Source: Chloroflexota bacterium | Lineage (GTDB): Bacteria; Chloroflexota; Anaerolineae; Anaerolineales; Villigracilaceae | DNA length: 38,844 bases | Assembly (NCBI GenBank): GCA_021824575.1 | Contig: JAKAKJ010000082.1 | Span: 1 to 38,844, forward strand | Direction of reading: 5' to 3' | Part shown: positions 31,293 to 38,504 of the stretch, in pieces | How positions within the stretch are numbered: position 1 is the stretch's first letter | How the letters are laid out: each line of letters begins with the position of its first letter | Made by a program: the position numbers and the translations under genes | Notes under the pieces: generated by a model | Databases searched by the model: none | Told to the model about the DNA's origin: nothing | What the model saw: only the letters and a program-made list of their open reading frames with translations

Positions 31293-31319
31293 CGCGGCGC
31301 GCCGCGTTTCTGCTAAAAT
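31293..31319 (+). promoter_or_regulatory. palindrome and -10 box directly before the lamin-tail gene
   Basis: CGCGGCGCGCCGCG (31293-31306) is a perfect 14-base palindrome. TAAAAT (31314-31319) follows seven bases later and lies seven bases before the ATG at 31327. The palindrome sits where a repressor could block the promoter. No ribosome site is present, so the transcript may be leaderless. A small hairpin (ACTCTC/GAGAGT, 31248-31262) lies just upstream, perhaps ending spoVS transcription. Confidence 0.4.
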
Positions 31320-31326
31320 AAATACA

Positions 31327-33417
31327 ATGGCTCGATCCAAATCGTACTTGCGTGGTTTATTCGTCCTGTTCATCCTGGCGGGCTTGGTGGGAATTGCCAT
31401 TGCACCGAAAGTTGATTCCGTGAATGCCGCGCCGCAACAAGTGGTTTCAACAAGTATTGTTATAAGCCAAGTTTATGGGGGAGGTGGTAATTCGGGCGCT
31501 ACGCTCAAGAACGATTTCATTGAATTGCATAACTTAGGTAGCTCCCCAGTTGATGTAAGCAGTTGGTCAGTGCAGTACGCCTCAGATACTGGATCTGGTT
31601 GGGCCAAGACTAATTTATCTGGCACTATACAGCCGGGGCAGTATTATCTAATTCAAGAGGCAGTAGGTTCAGGTGGAACTGTTGATTTACCAACGCCTGA
31701 TGTTATCGGTACAATTGCAATGGCGGCCAGTGCAGGAAAGATTGCATTAGTAAATAATTCGACTCTATTGAACACAGCATGTCCAAGCGGTGTAGTGGAT
31801 TTCTTGGGTTATGGCACTACTGCTAATTGCTTTGAAGGCGCTGGCCCGGCTCCTGCACCAGGTAATACAACCGCTGATATACGAAGTAATGACTGTACTG
31901 ACACAGATGACAACTCCGTAGATTTTGCAGCAGTTGCACCCACTCCTCGTAATTCATCTAGCCCCATAAAACTTTGTATGGATCCTTTAACTGTTACCGC
32001 GGTTGCAAATCTTACTGGCACAGCAGCGTCAAACCTCACGGCCACTGCATCCGCTGTAAATGCTACCGGCACTGCTGCCGCGAATCTCACGGCAACGGCA
32101 TGTGCATCAGCTACAGGTTATCATAGCTTGCTTATCAACGAAGTAGCATGGATGGGAACGAAAGCAAACTCATCAGATGAATGGATTGAACTCTATAATC
32201 CCAGCGCGTGTTCCATTGACCTGACCAATGGTTGGTCGTTGGTTGGCATCAATTCTTATTATTACACTTCCACTAGCTACAATTTCGCGATCAGCTTTCC
32301 AGCTGATTCAAAAACAGGTGCGCATATCATTATCAATCCCAATGGCTATTTGGTAATAGCCGCAGACGCGAACGTTTTCCAGGCGTCATCCATAACGTTT
32401 ACTCCTTTTGTTCCCGACTCCAACACCACCCCTTGGACTCTTGCCAATAATTATGAATCTTTGAAATTGGTCAGTCCGTCTTCAACCACGGTTGATACCG
32501 CCAATGCTTATGCTACTAGTTATTATGGCAACTATTACTGGCCCGCAGGAACATCCTCGCCAAATTATGCCAGCATGGAACGGTATCACAATTTGGACGA
32601 TGGCCCCGGCGCGTGGGTCACATATGCCAATCCGAATACGCCATCAACAGGGCCTAAAGACAGCAAAGGTAACTTGATTCAAGGCACACCCGGCGGGCCA
32701 AACTGGGCTTACAACGTAGCAACAATCACGCCCTCGCCAATGCCAACCGCCACGAAAAAAATCAAAACGCCAACGCCGTTTCCTCCCACGCCCGCGCCGA
32801 AACTCGCCATCAACGAATTCCTGCCGCGCGCCGGCCACGATTGGAACAATGACGGGCAGATCAATGTCTACGATGAATTCATCGAGATCGAAAACGTCGG
32901 CGTGATCAACGTCAGCTTGTCGGGCTGGTCGTTGAGCGACGATCCGAACATCGGCGGCAAACGATATTCATTGCCCGCCCAAACCATCAAACCCGGCCAG
33001 CGCATGGTCTTTTACGGTTCGACGACCGGCATCCTGCTGATTGACAGCGGCGACTCGGTGCGCCTGACCAATTCGCGCGGCGTCATCGTGGACGCGCGCA
33101 CCTACGGGCCCGTCGAAGCGGCGGATCAATCCTATTGCCGCATCCCCGATGGAATCGGTTATTGGACGCATCCGTGTTTCCCGACGCCGGGCAACGAAAA
33201 CGCGCTGACGGGTGTCGCGCCTGTCCAGCCGACCAGCATCGCCATCGAACCGACTCCGTGCCTGCTGGCGGATACCGTTCCCGGGCCGTTTGTCCAAGCT
33301 ATCTGTGACGCGTTCGGTGCGGATGTTTGGAATCAAAATTATTGGAATCAACTTGCCGGTCAAAGCGATTTCCCCGTGCAGGATAATTACAGCAAGTGGC
33401 AGACGACCGTAAGATAA
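31327..33417 (+). CDS. secreted protein with three lamin-tail domains
   Basis: This 696-residue exported protein has a signal peptide (basic MARSKSYLRG, hydrophobic core, likely cleavage near VNAA). Lamin-tail domain 1 is at about 45-160 (IVISQVYGGGGN ... DFIELHNLG). A Thr/Ala repeat linker with A-N-L-T-A-T-A units runs at about 225-265. Domain 2 is at about 270-400 (LLINEVAWMGT ... EWIELYNPS). A Thr/Pro linker follows near 480-500, then domain 3 at about 505-640 (LAINEFLPRAG ... EFIEIENVG), ending with YWTHPCFPTPGNEN. Lamin-tail domains occur in many secreted bacterial proteins, often with nucleases or proteases, but no catalytic domain is seen here. ATG 31327 is preceded by TAAAAT rather than a ribosome site. 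Confidence 0.8.
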   Translation: MARSKSYLRGLFVLFILAGLVGIAIAPKVDSVNAAPQQVVSTSIVISQVYGGGGNSGATLKNDFIELHNLGSSPVDVSSWSVQYASDTGSGWAKTNLSGTIQPGQYYLIQEAVGSGGTVDLPTPDVIGTIAMAASAGKIALVNNSTLLNTACPSGVVDFLGYGTTANCFEGAGPAPAPGNTTADIRSNDCTDTDDNSVDFAAVAPTPRNSSSPIKLCMDPLTVTAVANLTGTAASNLTATASAVNATGTAAANLTATACASATGYHSLLINEVAWMGTKANSSDEWIELYNPSACSIDLTNGWSLVGINSYYYTSTSYNFAISFPADSKTGAHIIINPNGYLVIAADANVFQASSITFTPFVPDSNTTPWTLANNYESLKLVSPSSTTVDTANAYATSYYGNYYWPAGTSSPNYASMERYHNLDDGPGAWVTYANPNTPSTGPKDSKGNLIQGTPGGPNWAYNVATITPSPMPTATKKIKTPTPFPPTPAPKLAINEFLPRAGHDWNNDGQINVYDEFIEIENVGVINVSLSGWSLSDDPNIGGKRYSLPAQTIKPGQRMVFYGSTTGILLIDSGDSVRLTNSRGVIVDARTYGPVEAADQSYCRIPDGIGYWTHPCFPTPGNENALTGVAPVQPTSIAIEPTPCLLADTVPGPFVQAICDAFGADVWNQNYWNQLAGQSDFPVQDNYSKWQTTVR

Positions 33418-33460
33418 AATGTCAACGCCCTGCGCTCTTTCAGGGTTGCAAGCGGTGCGA

Positions 33461-33603
33461 TGGTTGAGTAGCCGTGCTTTTTCGGCGTACCGAAACCCAG
33501 CGCCGCGTGGCAATCTCAGGTACACATCAAACAGGAGATTGCCGCGTCACCTTGGTCTCGATATGTGCTTCGCACACTCGACCAGCGGCTCGTTGCAATG
33601 ACA
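33461..33603. repeat. composite repeat of families A and B
   Basis: TGGTTGAGTAGC ... TACCGAAACCC (family B), then CGTGGCAATCTC ... GAGATTGCCGCG (family A core), then GGTCTCGATATGTG ... CACTCGACCA (family B again), then the family A right end CGTTGCAATGACA. The family A left end is degenerate. It fills the 191-base gap between the converging lamin-tail gene and deoxynucleoside kinase gene. Confidence 0.7.
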
Positions 33604-33608
33604 TAACA

Positions 33609-34274
33609 TCAATCCTCCGCCGCTCTCGCCACTTCCTCCGCTTCGAACACAACTTCTTCATTTCCTGTCAACTTTTCCTGAATCTTTGATGCGACCAACT
33701 TCAAATGGCCGGAATGCGCGACGTAATCCAGATCGTCGGCGGGAATCGTCAGGATGGGGCAAAGCACAAAATCCGAGATCCACGTTTCGTAGAGATCGTT
33801 CAGGCTTTGCAAATATTCGGGAGCGATGGTCCGCTCGTAGTCCCGGCCGCGGTGCGAAATCCGGTTCATCAGAGTCGGCACCGAGGCGCGCAGATAAATC
33901 ATCAAGTCGGGAGGCGGCAAAAGCTGGACAGCCGTCTCGTACAATTCGCGGTATGTTTCATAATCGCGCGGCGCGATATATCCCTGCATGAAAAGATTCT
34001 GCGCGAAAATGTCGGCGTCCTCGTAAACGCTCCGGTCTTGAATGACAGAGTTTGGAAATTGCGATAATTCGTAATGCGAGCGCAGGCGGCGCGTCAAAAA
34101 GAAAATCTGCGAATGGAATGCCCACGCAGACATATTGGAATAAAAATCGGCGAGGTATGGATTCTCGCTGACCGGCTCATAGAATGCCTGCCAGCCGAGA
34201 CTTTTGCATAACATCCCCACCAGCGTGGATTTTCCCACACCGATATTGCCAGCCACTGCCACAAATTTTTTCAT
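33609..34274 (-). CDS. deoxynucleoside kinase (deoxyadenosine/deoxyguanosine kinase type)
   Basis: This 221-residue protein phosphorylates deoxynucleosides for the dNTP salvage pathway. The P-loop GNIGVGKST is at 9-17. The substrate glutamate is in FYEPVSENPY, the DRS motif in IQDRSVYEDADIF, and the lid arginines in HRGRDYERTI. Length is typical of the dNK/dGK/dAK family. Base specificity cannot be read with confidence. GGAGGAAAGAG precedes ATG 34274. The C-terminal 25 residues are strongly acidic. Upstream, a 174-base leader region holds TATAAT (34415-34410, minus) and a GC-rich stem. Confidence 0.9.
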   Translation of the reverse strand: MKKFVAVAGNIGVGKSTLVGMLCKSLGWQAFYEPVSENPYLADFYSNMSAWAFHSQIFFLTRRLRSHYELSQFPNSVIQDRSVYEDADIFAQNLFMQGYIAPRDYETYRELYETAVQLLPPPDLMIYLRASVPTLMNRISHRGRDYERTIAPEYLQSLNDLYETWISDFVLCPILTIPADDLDYVAHSGHLKLVASKIQEKLTGNEEVVFEAEEVARAAED

Positions 34275-34422
34275 CTCTTTCCTCCGTGTAGGTCATGCGC
34301 TTGAAACTTATTTATGCAGCCGCTCAAGCCGCGCTTGCGTTTTGTTCTTTGAGTGTCCCCGGCGGCGGGACGCCACCGGAAGCCTTCGTAAACTTCTTGA
34401 ACGCAAACCATTATAAAAATTT

Positions 34423-34442
34423 GGGCGACCAACCGGTCGCCC
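34423..34442 (-). terminator. terminator after the DsbA-like gene
   Basis: GGGCGACC and GGTCGCCC pair (8 bp) around an AACC loop. On the minus strand the stem is followed by AAATTTTTATAAT. It lies seven bases past the stop at 34449. The same T-rich stretch contains the likely -10 box (TATAAT) of the deoxynucleoside kinase gene. Confidence 0.65.
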
Positions 34443-34448
34443 TGTGAA

Positions 34449-35258
34449 CTAATTGTTTGGAATTTGTCCGGCGAGTTCCTTGTCAATGACCTGCTTGAAT
34501 ACATCAATCGGCTGCGCACCAACCACGGCCAGCCCGTTGATAAAGAACGTCGGCGTGGAGTTGACGCCCAAATTGGTGGCGAAATCGCTGTCGGCTTGGA
34601 TCGCCTGCTGATATTTATGCGTGCTGTAACACTGGTTGAACTGATCCATGTTCAAGCCGAGTTCCTGCGCGTATTGCTGGTACACGGCATCACCGAGGTT
34701 CGAACTGCTGAACAATTTGTCATGGAATTGCCAGAAGGCATTTTGTTCATTGGCGCATTGTGCGGCTTCCGCGGCGGGCATGGCATCCGGATGAATGCTC
34801 GTGAGCGGGAAATCGCGATAGACGATTCGAATCTTTCCGGGATACGCGGCCAATAGCGGTTGATACGTTTGTTGTTCCCAGGCGCGGCAGTACGGGCATT
34901 CGAAATCCGCAAACTCGACGATGGTGATCGGCGCGTTCGCCGGACCGAGGCTGGGGAATCCGTCAGTCGGAATTTTATAACGGACATATTGCGGCGCGGC
35001 GGTGGCTGGCGCCTGCGCGATCTCTCCGGGATTTTGAGCGGCCACCGTTTGCGCGGCGGGTGTGCGTCCCCAAATGAGATATCCGAGAATCACACCGACC
35101 GAGAAAGCCAGCACGACCAATACCGCGTAGAAGTGTGTGGCTTTGAACGTGAAGGTCTCCGGTTCTTCCTGTTCCTCTTCGACCGGTTCGTCATCAATAG
35201 GTTCAATAACAGGTTCGGGAGGAATTTCTTCGATTGTATTTTTCTTTCTGATTGGCAT
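34449..35258 (-). CDS. membrane-anchored DsbA-like thioredoxin-fold protein
   Basis: This 269-residue protein has an acidic cytoplasmic N-terminal stretch (about 1-38), one membrane helix (FYAVLVVLAFSVGVILGYLIW) and an outside DsbA-type thioredoxin domain. The active site is CPYC in FADFECPYCRAW, followed by IRIVYRDFPLTSIHP and the cis-proline region VNSTPTFFING. It probably forms or shuffles disulfide bonds in exported proteins. ATG 35258 was chosen over a frame open to 35291 because TATAAT lies exactly six bases upstream and there is no ribosome site for either; this fits a leaderless start. No membrane partner (DsbB or VKOR type) is in the window. Confidence 0.88.
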   Translation of the reverse strand: MPIRKKNTIEEIPPEPVIEPIDDEPVEEEQEEPETFTFKATHFYAVLVVLAFSVGVILGYLIWGRTPAAQTVAAQNPGEIAQAPATAAPQYVRYKIPTDGFPSLGPANAPITIVEFADFECPYCRAWEQQTYQPLLAAYPGKIRIVYRDFPLTSIHPDAMPAAEAAQCANEQNAFWQFHDKLFSSSNLGDAVYQQYAQELGLNMDQFNQCYSTHKYQQAIQADSDFATNLGVNSTPTFFINGLAVVGAQPIDVFKQVIDKELAGQIPNN

Positions 35259-35264
35259 GGGCGC

Positions 35265-35270
35265 ATTATA
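35265..35270 (-). promoter_or_regulatory. -10 box six bases before the DsbA-like ATG (leaderless candidate)
   Basis: A perfect TATAAT on the minus strand is followed by six bases and ATG 35258. TTGATA lies 15 bases upstream of it. The expected transcription start is at or within a base or two of the ATG. Confidence 0.55.
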
Positions 35271-35322
35271 ACATGCGGAACAAATTATCAATTAGGACGT
35301 ATATCCTAGCGGAGGTTTTACC

Positions 35323-35550
35323 ATGACACATAATAATCATCATCACGTTTCATGGCTGCTGTGGCCGTTTGTTTTCATCTGGCGGTTGATCGCGACCATC
35401 GTTGGTCTGACCGGCCGCTTCGTGGCGATGGTGATCGGGCTCGTCTTCATCATCGTCGGCGTGATCGTCAGCCTGACGATCATCGGCGCCATCGTCGGAA
35501 TCCCGATGGCGATCATTGGATTGCTGTTGTTCCTAAAAGGGATATTTTGA
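35323..35550 (+). CDS. small glycine-rich membrane protein
   Basis: This 75-residue protein has a short His/Asn-rich start (MTHNNHHHVS) and two long hydrophobic helices, rich in Gly and Ile (about 10-33 and 34-70). It matches no family I can name. GGAGG lies seven bases before ATG 35323, which supports real translation. It lies between the divergent DsbA-like gene and the converging msrQ gene. Confidence 0.65.
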   Translation: MTHNNHHHVSWLLWPFVFIWRLIATIVGLTGRFVAMVIGLVFIIVGVIVSLTIIGAIVGIPMAIIGLLLFLKGIF

Positions 35551-35578
35551 TTTCGTTGGGGCGCAAATCTTTGCGCCC

Positions 35579-36265
35579 TTACCGCGTTTCCGCTTTTGGC
35601 TGCGGATTCGATTTTGAAAACGGAATCCGGATTCGGGTGCGGACGGATGCGAAGAATCTGCGGATGAACGGCAATCGCAGGAACAACAAGAGTCCGATGA
35701 CCGCACCATACGCAACCGGCTGGCTGATGTCGCCCGACAAATGGAAAACATCGCCCTTGACCGCCATTGCATAATGCAGCGCGGCAATCGGCGCGGCGAA
35801 ATAAATCAATTGATGGAGCCGCTTCCAGTTCTTTCCGAGGCGGGATTTCCAAATATCGAAGGAAGTCATCGCCATTGGAACCAGCATGAGAAAAGCTGTC
35901 ATCCCATAAAGGATGTATGACTTTTGAATCACGGTGTCAATGAGCAGACTCCACGCCAGCCCATTATTCAAATCAATAAAGATAATGACGTGCAGAACCG
36001 CGTACATCAATGCGTACAACCCAAGCGCGCGGCGGCGTTTGATCGGCTCGCGCCAGCCGAGGACGGTGTTCAACGGCGTGCACACCAGCGAGAGGACAAG
36101 CAAGGCGAGCGCATGGCGTCCCGTAAGCAATTCCATTTGCTGGATCGGATTGGCGGTCAGGTGATGCGTGAAGAGATCGAAGATGATGATGACCAATTCC
36201 GACCACGCGTAAATATGCACCGCTAACTGAAGCGGCGTATATGGGAAATTTTTAATTCGTTCCAT
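35579..36265 (-). CDS. msrQ: MsrQ-like haem membrane subunit of the MsrPQ methionine sulfoxide reductase
   Basis: This 228-residue membrane protein has six hydrophobic segments of the ferric-reductase-like type. It passes electrons from the membrane to MsrP. Candidate haem histidines lie in TGRHALALLVLSL, YAVLHVIIF and LHQLIYFAAPIAALHYAMAV. The segment ANPIQQMELLTGRHAL matches the MsrQ landmark NPIE ... TG. A C-terminal basic tail follows. The start is uncertain: ATG 36265 fits the family, but an in-frame GTG at 36301 is possible and neither has a ribosome site. The stop of msrP is 112 bases upstream, with a strong hairpin between. Confidence 0.85.
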   Translation of the reverse strand: MERIKNFPYTPLQLAVHIYAWSELVIIIFDLFTHHLTANPIQQMELLTGRHALALLVLSLVCTPLNTVLGWREPIKRRRALGLYALMYAVLHVIIFIDLNNGLAWSLLIDTVIQKSYILYGMTAFLMLVPMAMTSFDIWKSRLGKNWKRLHQLIYFAAPIAALHYAMAVKGDVFHLSGDISQPVAYGAVIGLLLFLRLPFIRRFFASVRTRIRIPFSKSNPQPKAETR

Positions 36266-36311
36266 CAAAGCGGTTTGCACGGAAAGTCTTTCTGCGGGCA
36301 CAAGTTTACAC

Positions 36312-36353
36312 TAATCTCCGCGAACGAGAAGCTCCATCCGTTCGCGGAGATTA
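36312..36353. other. strong hairpin between msrP and msrQ
   Basis: TAATCTCCGCGAACG (36312-36326) and CGTTCGCGGAGATTA (36339-36353) form a perfect 15-bp stem with a 12-base loop. On the minus strand it follows the msrP stop by 24 bases and is not followed by a T-run, so it is not a standard terminator. It may limit msrQ expression, protect msrP mRNA, or be a single copy of another palindromic repeat. Confidence 0.6.
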
Positions 36354-36377
36354 TGAAAGAGGGATATTCCTCGAATA

Positions 36378-37343
36378 TCAGTAATTTGCCTTCAAATCCA
36401 TTCCCTTATAAAGATAAGCGACCTTGTCTCCATAACCGTTGAACATCAACGTTGGGCGCATGGTGATCTCGCCAATGCGCCGCTCGGATGCCTGCGACCA
36501 ACGCGGGTGCGGCACGTTCGGGTTGACATTGGCATAGAAACCGTATTCATCCGACGCAATATCCGACCAGAACGTGTTCGGCTGTTGGTCAACCAATTCG
36601 ATCTTGACGATGGCTTTGATTCCTTTGAAGCCATATTTCCACGGCACGACGAGTCGGATCGGCGCACCGTCCGGAGGCGGCAGCGGCGCGCCGTACAAAC
36701 CGGTCGCCAGGATCGCCAGATCGTTCATGGCCTCGTCGAGGCGCAAGCCTTCATGATACGGCCACGGATAAAGAGTCGTATCCGCCTCTTGTGGAAGTTG
36801 TTTCGGATCCATCAACGTTACGAAGCGAACATACTTTGCAGAAGAAGTGGGCTGGACGACGTTCAGCAATTTCGACAGCGGGAATCCCTGCCACGGAATG
36901 ACCATGCTCCACGCCTCCACGCAGCGCAGGCGATAAATGCGGTCTTCCTGCGGGAACATCTTGATTAACTCATCTATGTCGAACGTTTTGGGATTGCTGA
37001 CCATGCCGCTGACTTCGACAGTCCACGGGCGGGATTTGAAATTTCTCGAAAGCGGGTTGACGGCGTCCTTGGCAGTGCTGAATTCATAATAGTTGTTGTA
37101 GTTGGTAATATCGTCGTAACTATTAAGTGGGTCGCCCAATTCATCGGTCTTGCCTTTGTACAACGCCACGCTGGCCGGGTCGCTGGGCGATGGTCCGCTG
37201 CCTCCGGTGGGAGCGCACGCGGCGAGCAGCGCACCGCCTGTCAGAACGCTGGCGGCTTTGATGAAGTCGCGGCGGCGAAGATACAAGGATTTCGGTGTGA
37301 TCTCTGATGAACGAACGGGAACGGAATTGTACATGTCATCCAT
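36378..37343 (-). CDS. msrP: MsrP molybdopterin methionine sulfoxide reductase, possible Tat lipoprotein
   Basis: This 321-residue enzyme repairs oxidised methionine in proteins outside the cytoplasmic membrane, using electrons from MsrQ. It follows E. coli MsrP (YedY) closely: NYNNYYEF, the molybdenum-ligand Cys141 in RLRCVEAWSMVIPW, GLRLDEAM, PWKYGFKGIK, DEYGFYANVNP and HPRWSQA. The N terminus has a twin-arginine motif RRRDFIK (23-29), then a hydrophobic stretch ending in LAAC (Cys43), a lipobox, so it is probably exported folded and then lipid-anchored. GAGAGG lies five bases before ATG 37343. msrQ follows on the same strand. Confidence 0.93.
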   Translation of the reverse strand: MDDMYNSVPVRSSEITPKSLYLRRRDFIKAASVLTGGALLAACAPTGGSGPSPSDPASVALYKGKTDELGDPLNSYDDITNYNNYYEFSTAKDAVNPLSRNFKSRPWTVEVSGMVSNPKTFDIDELIKMFPQEDRIYRLRCVEAWSMVIPWQGFPLSKLLNVVQPTSSAKYVRFVTLMDPKQLPQEADTTLYPWPYHEGLRLDEAMNDLAILATGLYGAPLPPPDGAPIRLVVPWKYGFKGIKAIVKIELVDQQPNTFWSDIASDEYGFYANVNPNVPHPRWSQASERRIGEITMRPTLMFNGYGDKVAYLYKGMDLKANY

Positions 37344-37465
37344 ATCTGCCTCTCATTTCCAAAGATAAACTTCTGCAATAAAGTCTGGATGTGTGATTGC
37401 TTGATGACTCAATGATATGGAATCTTTCTTAGATGCGAATAAGAACAAATCGTATGCGACGGATT

Positions 37466-38155
37466 TCAATCGAGGATGAACGTTTCGCCTCGCGCGTGGA
37501 CTTCGAGCTTTGTCCCGTTTCGATAGAGCGTCACTTCACCCGCGCCGTATACTGCCCAATGCCCGGACGCGTCGCTCAGAATCCCGGTCTGTTCTTCGAG
37601 ACCGATCAAAGTTGCCCGCGGCATAAGCTGAGTCAATTTGCCGACCCATTTTTTCCCAAAACTGGAATGATGCGGTAGGACACAGCAATTTGGCAAGAGA
37701 TTAAGTCCAGGTAGAAGTTTATCTTCGTATGGATCGTAATAATGTTCGCACAAAACCATTGCACCCGCGCTGCTCCCGCCGATGACCGCGCCAGCTTGAT
37801 ACGCCGCCAATGCAGAATCCCAAACGCGGCTGTCGCACAGAGTCTCTCCAAGGTGACGCGGAAAACCGCCGAGCAAATAAATCAACTTCGCGGTGCGGAG
37901 GCGCGCCGCATAATCAGACTTGTCTGCGCTCGATTTATCGGTGACCGGCACGAGGTCCACGCGTGAAGCGCCGAGGGATTCAAACCAGCGCACGCCGTTC
38001 CGCCCTGCGCGTCCGTCGTTATGATCCGGCGCGGCAGCGGTTGGCAGGATGGCAATCGGCGCGTCCAGCCCACCCGCCAACTGGATGGCTTTTAAGTCCG
38101 GCTCGGACATCCGTCCGCCAAATTCCGCGCCGCCTTCCAGCAATAAATAGCCCAT
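37466..38155 (-). CDS. peptidase S51 (cyanophycinase/dipeptidase E-like) family protein
   Basis: This 229-residue protein has the S51 fold. The nucleophile serine lies in GGSSAGAMV, preceded by YLLGGFPRHL. Later landmarks are CCVLPHHSSFGKKW and LIGLEEQTGIL, where the acid and His partners are expected. Family members cleave cyanophycin or N-terminal Asp dipeptides; the substrate here is unknown, and no cyanophycin synthetase is in the window. It has no signal peptide. TAGAAT lies six bases before ATG 38155 with no ribosome site, suggesting a leaderless transcript. It is divergent from the pilin gene. Confidence 0.82.
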   Translation of the reverse strand: MGYLLLEGGAEFGGRMSEPDLKAIQLAGGLDAPIAILPTAAAPDHNDGRAGRNGVRWFESLGASRVDLVPVTDKSSADKSDYAARLRTAKLIYLLGGFPRHLGETLCDSRVWDSALAAYQAGAVIGGSSAGAMVLCEHYYDPYEDKLLPGLNLLPNCCVLPHHSSFGKKWVGKLTQLMPRATLIGLEEQTGILSDASGHWAVYGAGEVTLYRNGTKLEVHARGETFILD

Positions 38156-38161
38156 GCGTTA

Positions 38162-38167
38162 ATTCTA
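38162..38167 (-). promoter_or_regulatory. -10 box six bases before the S51 peptidase ATG (leaderless candidate)
   Basis: TAGAAT on the minus strand is followed by six bases (TAACGC) and ATG 38155. No Shine-Dalgarno sequence is present, and no good -35 at the usual distance. Confidence 0.45.
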
Positions 38168-38194
38168 ATCCGCCTGACATTTTTGCAAAACAAG

Positions 38195-38223
38195 TTGCGG
38201 ACTGCGCATTTCCCCGCTACAAT
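38195..38223 (+). promoter_or_regulatory. promoter of the Flp pilin gene
   Basis: TTGCGG (38195-38200), exactly 17 bases, then TACAAT (38218-38223). The predicted start is near 38230, at the foot of an 8-bp hairpin (TCCCGGAC/GTCCGGGA, 38231-38253). A 5'-terminal hairpin of this kind often stabilises mRNA. AAAGGAG follows, eight bases before the pilin ATG. Confidence 0.7.
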
Positions 38224-38278
38224 GATTTCATCCCGGACTTACCATGTCCGGGAAATCTCAAAGAAAGGAGAAGCTGCC

Positions 38279-38434
38279 ATGTTGTTCGCCCCTAAAGAAA
38301 AGGGCCAGGGCCTGGTCGAATATGCGTTGATTCTTGTTTTTGTTGCCATTGTTGTTATCGCAGCCTTGATGATTCTCGGCCCGGTTATCGGCAACGTATT
38401 CAGCACCATCAATGATAGTTTGACCAATGTATAG
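38279..38434 (+). CDS. flp: Flp/Fap-type pilin subunit
   Basis: This 51-residue pilin precursor has a short basic leader (MLFAPKEKG), then QGLVEYALIL with Glu at +5 and Tyr at +6 after the likely prepilin peptidase cut (Gly9/Gln10). One hydrophobic helix follows, and a short polar end (FSTINDSLTNV). This is the pattern of the major subunit of tight-adherence (Tad/Flp) pili. No other tad genes (cpaA prepilin peptidase, tadA ATPase) are in the window. The gene stands alone with its own promoter, leader hairpin, strong ribosome site (AAAGGAG) and terminator, fitting a highly expressed product. Confidence 0.9.
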   Translation: MLFAPKEKGQGLVEYALILVFVAIVVIAALMILGPVIGNVFSTINDSLTNV

Positions 38435-38452
38435 CTTGCCCAATCTTCAAAC

Positions 38453-38490
38453 AAAAGGGTTCCGCCGGAAGACGGAGCCCTTTTGTTTTT
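38453..38490. terminator. bidirectional terminator between the pilin gene and the ComEC-like gene
   Basis: AAAAGGGTTCC (38453-38463) pairs with GGAGCCCTTTT (38474-38484) with one G-T, followed by GTTTTTT on the plus strand. On the minus strand the stem is followed by TTTTGTTTG. It lies between two converging stops (38434 and 38505). Confidence 0.8.
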
Positions 38491-38504
38491 TGGTTATGAC
38501 ACAA

